From: Collybiopsis luxurians FD-317 M1
Taxonomy: Eukaryota; Basidiomycota; Agaricomycetes; Agaricales; Omphalotaceae
Assembly (NCBI GenBank): GCA_000827265.1
Contig: KN834829.1
Span: 6,476-17,743 of the forward strand
Direction: 5' to 3'
DNA length: 11,268 bases
A program made the translations under genes and the position numbers. Each line of letters opens with the position of its first letter. The first letter of the stretch is position 1. The notes below the pieces were generated by a model that saw only the letters and a program-made list of their open reading frames with translations, made no database searches and had not been told where the DNA came from. This document shows, piece by piece, positions 7,729-11,268 of the stretch.

Positions 7729-8520
7729 GGAGGGGGAGGGTGAGGTGAAGATATAAGCAGGTGAGGAGGTGAGGAGGTGAGAAGGTGAAGAGGTGAAGAG
7801 GTGAGGAGGTAAGAAGATGAGGAGATGAGGAGATGAGGCAGTGAAGAGGTGAAGAGATGAGGAGGTGAGGAGGTGAGGAGGTGAGGAGGTGAGGAGATGA
7901 GGAGGTAAGGAGGTGAGGAGGTGAGGAGATGAGGAGGTAAGGAGGTGAGGAGGTGAGGAGATGAGGAGGTAAGGAGGTGAGGAGATGAGGAGGTGAGGAA
8001 ATGAGGAGGTGAGGAAATGAGGAGGTGAGAAGATGAGGAGGTGATGAGGGGAAGAGGTGAAGAGATGAGGAGGTGAGGGGATGAAGAGGGGGTGAGGAGA
8101 TGAGAGGATGAGGTGATGAAGAGGGGGTGAGGGGATGAGGTGGTGAAGAAAAGTAGAGGAACTGTGAGGGAGTGATGAGGTGAAGAGGTGAAGAGATGAG
8201 AAGGTGAGGGGATAAAGAGGGGGTGAGGAGATGAGAGGATGAGGTGATGAAGAGGGGGTGAGGGAATGAGGTGGTGAAGAAGAGTAGAGGAACTGTGAGG
8301 GAGTGATGAGGTGAAGAGGTGAAGAGATGAGGAGGTGAGGGGATGAAGAGGGGGTAAGGAGATGAGGGGATGAGGGGATGAGGTGGTGAAGAAGAGTAGA
8401 GAAACTGTGAGGGAGTGAGTGAGTGAAAGTAGATGAGAGTGAGAGAAGGAGGAACTTGATTAAGTAAGTGAGGATGAAGAGGGTGAGGGGGGAGGGTAAG
8501 GGTAAAAGAGAGTATGTGAG
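7729..8520 (+). repeat. Strand-asymmetric polypurine minisatellite, GTGAGGAG-type
   Basis: The basic unit is 8 bp (GTGAGGAG, with variants ATGAGGAG and GTAAGGAG). A 32-bp higher-order unit recurs at 7897, 7929 and 7961. A longer unit carrying ACTGTGAGGGAGTGA recurs at 8161, 8292 and 8404 (spacings 131 and 112). I count about six C in the 720 nt from 7741 to 8460, so the plus strand is almost purely G, A and T. Nothing in it looks coding. Confidence 0.95.
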
Positions 8521-8605
8521 AGTGTGTGGGGGTAATGAATAAGATTGGGAATTTAAAAGAAGGAATATAAAAGGGTAAAAGAGGGAAAGTGAAATACAGT
8601 GAAAG

Positions 8606-8925
8606 TAGAACTTTCCCAGGGTTGCCTGAGAGCTCCCAGGCTTTCCCAGGCTTCCCCAGGTTCTTCCCAGGCTTTTCCCAGGCTGTCCCAGAGATGCTTC
8701 AGGACAATTCTAATCATATTCTGGGTTACTATCAGGTTATTTATAATCTCTTTTAGGCTATCATAGAGGCTAGCCCCAGGGATATTTCAGGATACCCAGG
8801 CCCTGGTTAAAATCCTGGGTTCCCTGGGATACCTAGGTCACCCAGAATTCCTGAGGCAACCTAGGATTTGACCAAAATCCTGGGAGCTCTTAGGGTATTC
8901 ATTTTTGCCTGGGCAAAGAGTAGAT
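8606..8925. repeat. CCCAGG/CCTGGG-rich subterminal zone of copy 1
   Basis: The motif CCCAGG is repeated about six times at intervals of 10-16 nt between 8616 and 8690. CCTGG(G) copies occur between 8800 and 8912. The two orientations could pair into a foldback. ATCAGGTTAT and CTTTTAGGCTAT (8731-8762) are the reverse-complement counterpart of a block in copy 2 near 10941-10961. Confidence 0.7.
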
Positions 8926-8934
8926 TTTCAGATG
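8908..8934 (-). repeat. Right terminal inverted repeat of TIR element copy 1
   Basis: On the minus strand it begins CATCTGAAAATC and ends TTTGCCCAGG. It matches the copy 2 terminus at 21 of 27 positions. Confidence 0.75.
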
Positions 8935-8936
8935 TG

Positions 8937-9727
8937 TCACAAAAGAAGATCTCTGTTCCCAGTTCCTTACTTCTCTCTCTGCCAATTATCTCTGGATTTT
9001 ACAAACCCATGGCACTCGCACTTATCCTGACCTTAAATGTGCTCTAATGGAGTACAATATGATGGTCAAGTCAGCCATGACCATGGCTCCAGGTAATGCC
9101 ATTGCTCAGAATGCACTGGCTGCAGTGGGTCAGTCTGGGTCAGGGATTGTTTGTGACAATTGTAAATGCCTCAGCCACATCAAAAGGAACTGTTGGGCAC
9201 ATGGAGGGGGGAGTGAAGGCAAGGGTCCTTGTTGGTATAATACTCCCAAGGGAATGGAGCTGAACAAACCTGTTGTGAATCCAACCATGGTGACTTTGTC
9301 ATCTGACTCTGGTTCTAATCCAGCAATGGCTACCACTGCAGCTACCATTTACAACTTTAGCAACTTTGAACCTGGAGGTACAGAACACACTTTGGATTGT
9401 CCTGCTCCATCTGACTCCTCTATCCATAGACTGGGAAGAGAGTCTTTTGCCCTTCTGAGTGGGGTGAAGGGCAATTCCATTAGTGTAGTTCTGTCCTCTG
9501 TAATACATAAGCCTATTGTCAGTAATAGCATCCCAACATTCATCAACAGTGGAGCCTCACATTTGTATATCCATAACCATTGCCATTTTGTGAAGTATAT
9601 ACTAGCACACTCCTTTGGACATATGGCAGCTGAGGGCATTGATGGTTCATTTGTTATTGAAGGTTATGGGATTGCCAAAATTGTTATAAGAATGGATGAA
9701 GGGGGATACATTGCCTTCATTTTCTAG
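8937..9727 (+). pseudogene. Copia gag C-terminal part, zinc knuckle and degenerate protease
   Basis: The frame resumes with VTKEDL and continues through FLTSLSANYLWILQTHG and YPDLKCALMEYNMMV, typical of copia Gag. A CCHC zinc knuckle, C-X2-C-X4-H-X4-C, lies at 9152-9193. The aspartic protease follows at the sequence INSGAS (9542-9559). The family's catalytic Asp in D-S/T-G is Asn here (codon AAC at 9545-9547), a G-to-A change that should abolish processing. The frame stops at TAG 9725-9727. A 1-nt deletion-type shift at about 9710-9735 moves the rest of the polyprotein into another frame. Confidence 0.88.
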
Positions 9728-9735
9728 CCTCTCAT

Positions 9736-10677
9736 ATGCCAAGTTTTGCAATGAATTTGTTGTCTTTGCCAGCCATGGATTGCAAAGGTTGTCAGGGAAG
9801 CTGGGGGAGTGGTAGACTTGACATTTGTGATGCATCAGGTAAGGTTATTGTTGATGGACACTTGACTAGTATGTCACAGAGTTGTGGACTTTATCAGGTC
9901 TCTGTTGCAAACAAGATTGACCAAACACCTACCATTTTGCATGGGTCTTTGAATATTAGAACTAACTTCACATTTGTTCTGGCCTCCTCTGGTCACTCTC
10001 ACTTAAAACTGTGTTTGCTGGAAATGTGGCATACTCATTTCAGCCATGCTGACATCAACATGATTCAAATTATGGCCAAATGCAAGCTGGGGGATGGTCT
10101 AGAAGTTTCAGATTATTCCATATGCAGTAAATGCAAGATATGTCTGTTCGCCAAAGCAAAATGTTGGCCTTTCAATGAAGTAGTTGTTCCATCTTCTGAG
10201 CCTTTGGATCATGTCAGCCTCAATTTATGGGGATGCTCATGCACACAGAGCTTGGGAGGGGCATATTATATGCTACTTGCCTGTGATGATGGTACTGGAA
10301 TTCCATTTCTGTACTTCTCATCTAACAAAGAAGCCATGACTGTGCTCCACTTGGTTCAAGGCTTTACTGCTATGGCTGAGCAACAGACAGGCTGTTGTGT
10401 CCATGTATTCCAAATTGACATGGGGCATGAGTTTGACAATCAGCTATTTAATGAATGGTGTGCCAGTTGTGGGATTCTTGTTGAAAAAGTTCCAAAATCA
10501 TCTTCTGTTGCTAACAGGCAAGTTGAGTGTGCAAATTGCACAGTTGTTGAGGGAGTCTGCACAATGTTAGAGGACTCAGGCTTGGACCATAGGTTTTGGG
10601 CAGAGGCCGCAAGTGCTTACTGCTATATTTGCAGTATGATTCCAACTGCTTGTCATCCAGGTGTTGTGCCTTGGGAA
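9736..10677 (+). pseudogene. Copia integrase region, catalytically altered and truncated
   Basis: The frame starts MPSFAMNLLSLPAMD, the end of the copia protease/GAG-pre-integrase region, and its first ATG is simply the first one after the frameshift. Residues are numbered from 9736. The HHCC zinc domain is H99-X4-H104 and C130-X2-C133. The rve integrase core has three catalytic positions: N163 (expected Asp, in NLWG), D228 (IDMGHEF) and E264 (VECANCT). D228 and E264 keep the DD35E spacing. C265, C268 and C275 stand where the family usually has Arg in ER-x-NRT...VRTML, consistent with CGY-to-TGY changes. The frame runs to PWEH and is cut by the second TIR element. Reverse transcriptase and RNase H are not in the window. 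The active enzyme would insert retrotransposon cDNA in the nucleus. Confidence 0.9.
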
Positions 10678-10704
10678 CATCTGAAAAAATACCTTATGCC
10701 TAGG
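10678..10704 (+). repeat. Terminal inverted repeat of TIR element copy 2
   Basis: Same terminus as both ends of copy 1: 22 of 27 against the left end and 21 of 27 against the right end. Confidence 0.72.
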
Positions 10705-11133
10705 CTCCCATAGGTTTCCATGAAGTAGCATCAGGGTTTTCCCAGTATAACTGGGTTGCCAGGGTTGCCCTGGCACCACAGGCACCTTCAAGAGGCCCAA
10801 GGACACCCCCCTATTTTTGTGGCAACTGAAACAGCCTGAAAGCTTACATGGTGCACTCAGTCAGTTTTAGAGATAATAAAAGATCCCTGGGGATCCCTGG
10901 AGCATCCTAGAACATCCTGAGAATCTTTAGGGACCCCTGAATAGTCCTAAAGATAACCTGAGATCAAGTAATATTAAACATATATTGGTAAATCTTATTA
11001 TTCTTGCATACTTATTATAAACCAAGCAAAGATATATATTACTGATGATATAAATTACAGCAAGTATCATTCCTGCCTCCTTCCTTTACTCTAACTCTGA
11101 CTCTCTTCCATCTTCTCCCCTTCTCTCACCCCT

Positions 11134-11268
11134 GCCCCTCCTCACCCTCACCCTCACCCTGCCCCTCCTCACCCTCACCCTCACCCTGCCCCTCCTCACC
11201 CTGACCCTGCCCCTCCTGACCCTAACCCACACCCTCACCCTGCCCCTCCTGACCCTGACCCACACCCT
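11134..11268 (-). repeat. Pyrimidine-rich minisatellite of CCCTNN hexamers, continues off the edge
   Basis: Units start GCCCCTCCT at 11134, 11161, 11188, 11209 and 11242, with lengths of 27, 27, 21, 33 and 27. All are built from 6-bp steps such as CCCTCA, CCCTGA and CCCACA, plus one CCCTAA at 11220. G is nearly restricted to the unit starts and the CCCTGA variants. It is the counterpart of the purine minisatellite of copy 1. Confidence 0.85.

Larger units (their letters stand above)
7684..8934 (+). mobile_element. Non-autonomous TIR element copy 1 with polypurine minisatellite, inserted in copia gag
   Basis: The left terminus (7684-7710) and the reverse complement of the right terminus (8908-8934) share 20 of 27 positions without gaps. 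Both start CATCTG, carry TTTGCC, and end AGG. Copy 2 has the same terminus. The copia Gag frame breaks at this insertion and resumes at its end: removing about 1,253 bp rejoins frame 0 to frame 2 as NVGC-T-VTKEDL. The target duplication is either the 2 bp TG at 7682-7683 and 8935-8936, or GATGT at 7675-7679 and 8931-8935 if the terminus is defined slightly differently. Inside, a purine-only minisatellite is followed by an A-rich stretch and a CCCAGG/CCTGGG-rich zone. I see no transposase or other protein. I do not recognise the superfamily. Confidence 0.8.
10678..11268 (-). mobile_element. TIR element copy 2, inverted orientation, runs off right edge
   Basis: The first 27 bases (10678-10704) are another copy of the terminus: CATCTGAAAA... 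TTATGCCTAGG, ungapped. Behind it come short hairpins (CCCAGTATAACTGGG near 10740 and GCCAGGG...CCCTGGC near 10758), CCCTGG motifs, an AT-rich stretch, and a pyrimidine-rich minisatellite. In reverse complement this has the order of copy 1: purine minisatellite, A-rich, CCYAGG zone, terminus. ATAGTCCTAAAGATAACCTG (10941 onwards) has a counterpart in copy 1. The CATC at the start could be copia's own codon (GAA CAT CTG), so the boundary is uncertain by about 4 bp. The other end is outside the window. Confidence 0.72.

Noticed and set aside
7729..8520. CRISPR-like array
   Set aside because: Units are 8 bp and contiguous, without unique spacers, in a eukaryotic context. The same holds for the 39-bp repeat at 924.
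11134..11268. True telomere at the right edge
   Set aside because: Only one CCCTAA is present. The units are 21-33 bp with GCCCCTCCT starts, and the block has the position of the minisatellite in the TIR element.

Overview
This window looks like a repeat-rich, accessory stretch of an agaricomycete (mushroom-type basidiomycete) nuclear genome. The case rests on four things: a long WD40 array with a C-terminal tail of the kind I associate with fungal NACHT-WD40 (STAND/NLR-like) proteins, introns of 49-50 nt, a Ty1/copia element, and extreme CpG depletion (I count 7 CG in the 2.1 kb WD40 region and 3 in about 1.7 kb of copia). I cannot name the species.

Layout. 1-601 (minus): 5' part of a Pro/Ser/Ala-rich gene with two short introns and a TATA box at 656-665, running off the left edge. 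About 874-1104: a small repeat of AAGTTACTT motifs with a 39-bp tandem unit and an 18-bp palindrome. 1124-3331 (plus): a 5'-truncated WD40 gene relic with 14 repeats in perfect 126-nt register, broken by six in-frame stops but no frameshift. 3332-5064: mostly non-coding. 5065-6811: a long inverted repeat with two arms of about 517 bp (about 96-97% identical) around a 714-bp loop. 6812-7114: a copia 5' LTR whose first base directly follows the right arm. 7203-10677: the degenerate gag, protease and integrase of that copia element.

The main discovery is a probably non-autonomous terminal-inverted-repeat element present twice inside the copia element, in opposite orientations. Copy 1 (about 7684-8934) sits in gag. 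Removing it with one copy of a short target duplication rejoins the gag frame exactly. Copy 2 starts at about 10678 inside the integrase region and continues past the right edge. Three copies of the 27-bp terminus align without gaps (20-22 of 27 identical in each pair). Each element pairs a CCCAGG/CCTGGG-rich subterminal zone with a strand-asymmetric minisatellite: purine-only GTGAGGAG in copy 1 and pyrimidine-rich CCCTNN in copy 2.

Order of events: the inverted repeat was present, copia inserted at or into its right arm, and the two TIR elements then inserted into copia. The coding relics carry many C-to-T or G-to-A changes (Trp to stop, Arg to Cys/His/stop, Asp to Asn at catalytic positions), as expected from repeat-targeted or methylation-linked mutation. 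No gene here except possibly the leftmost one appears able to make its full ancestral protein.
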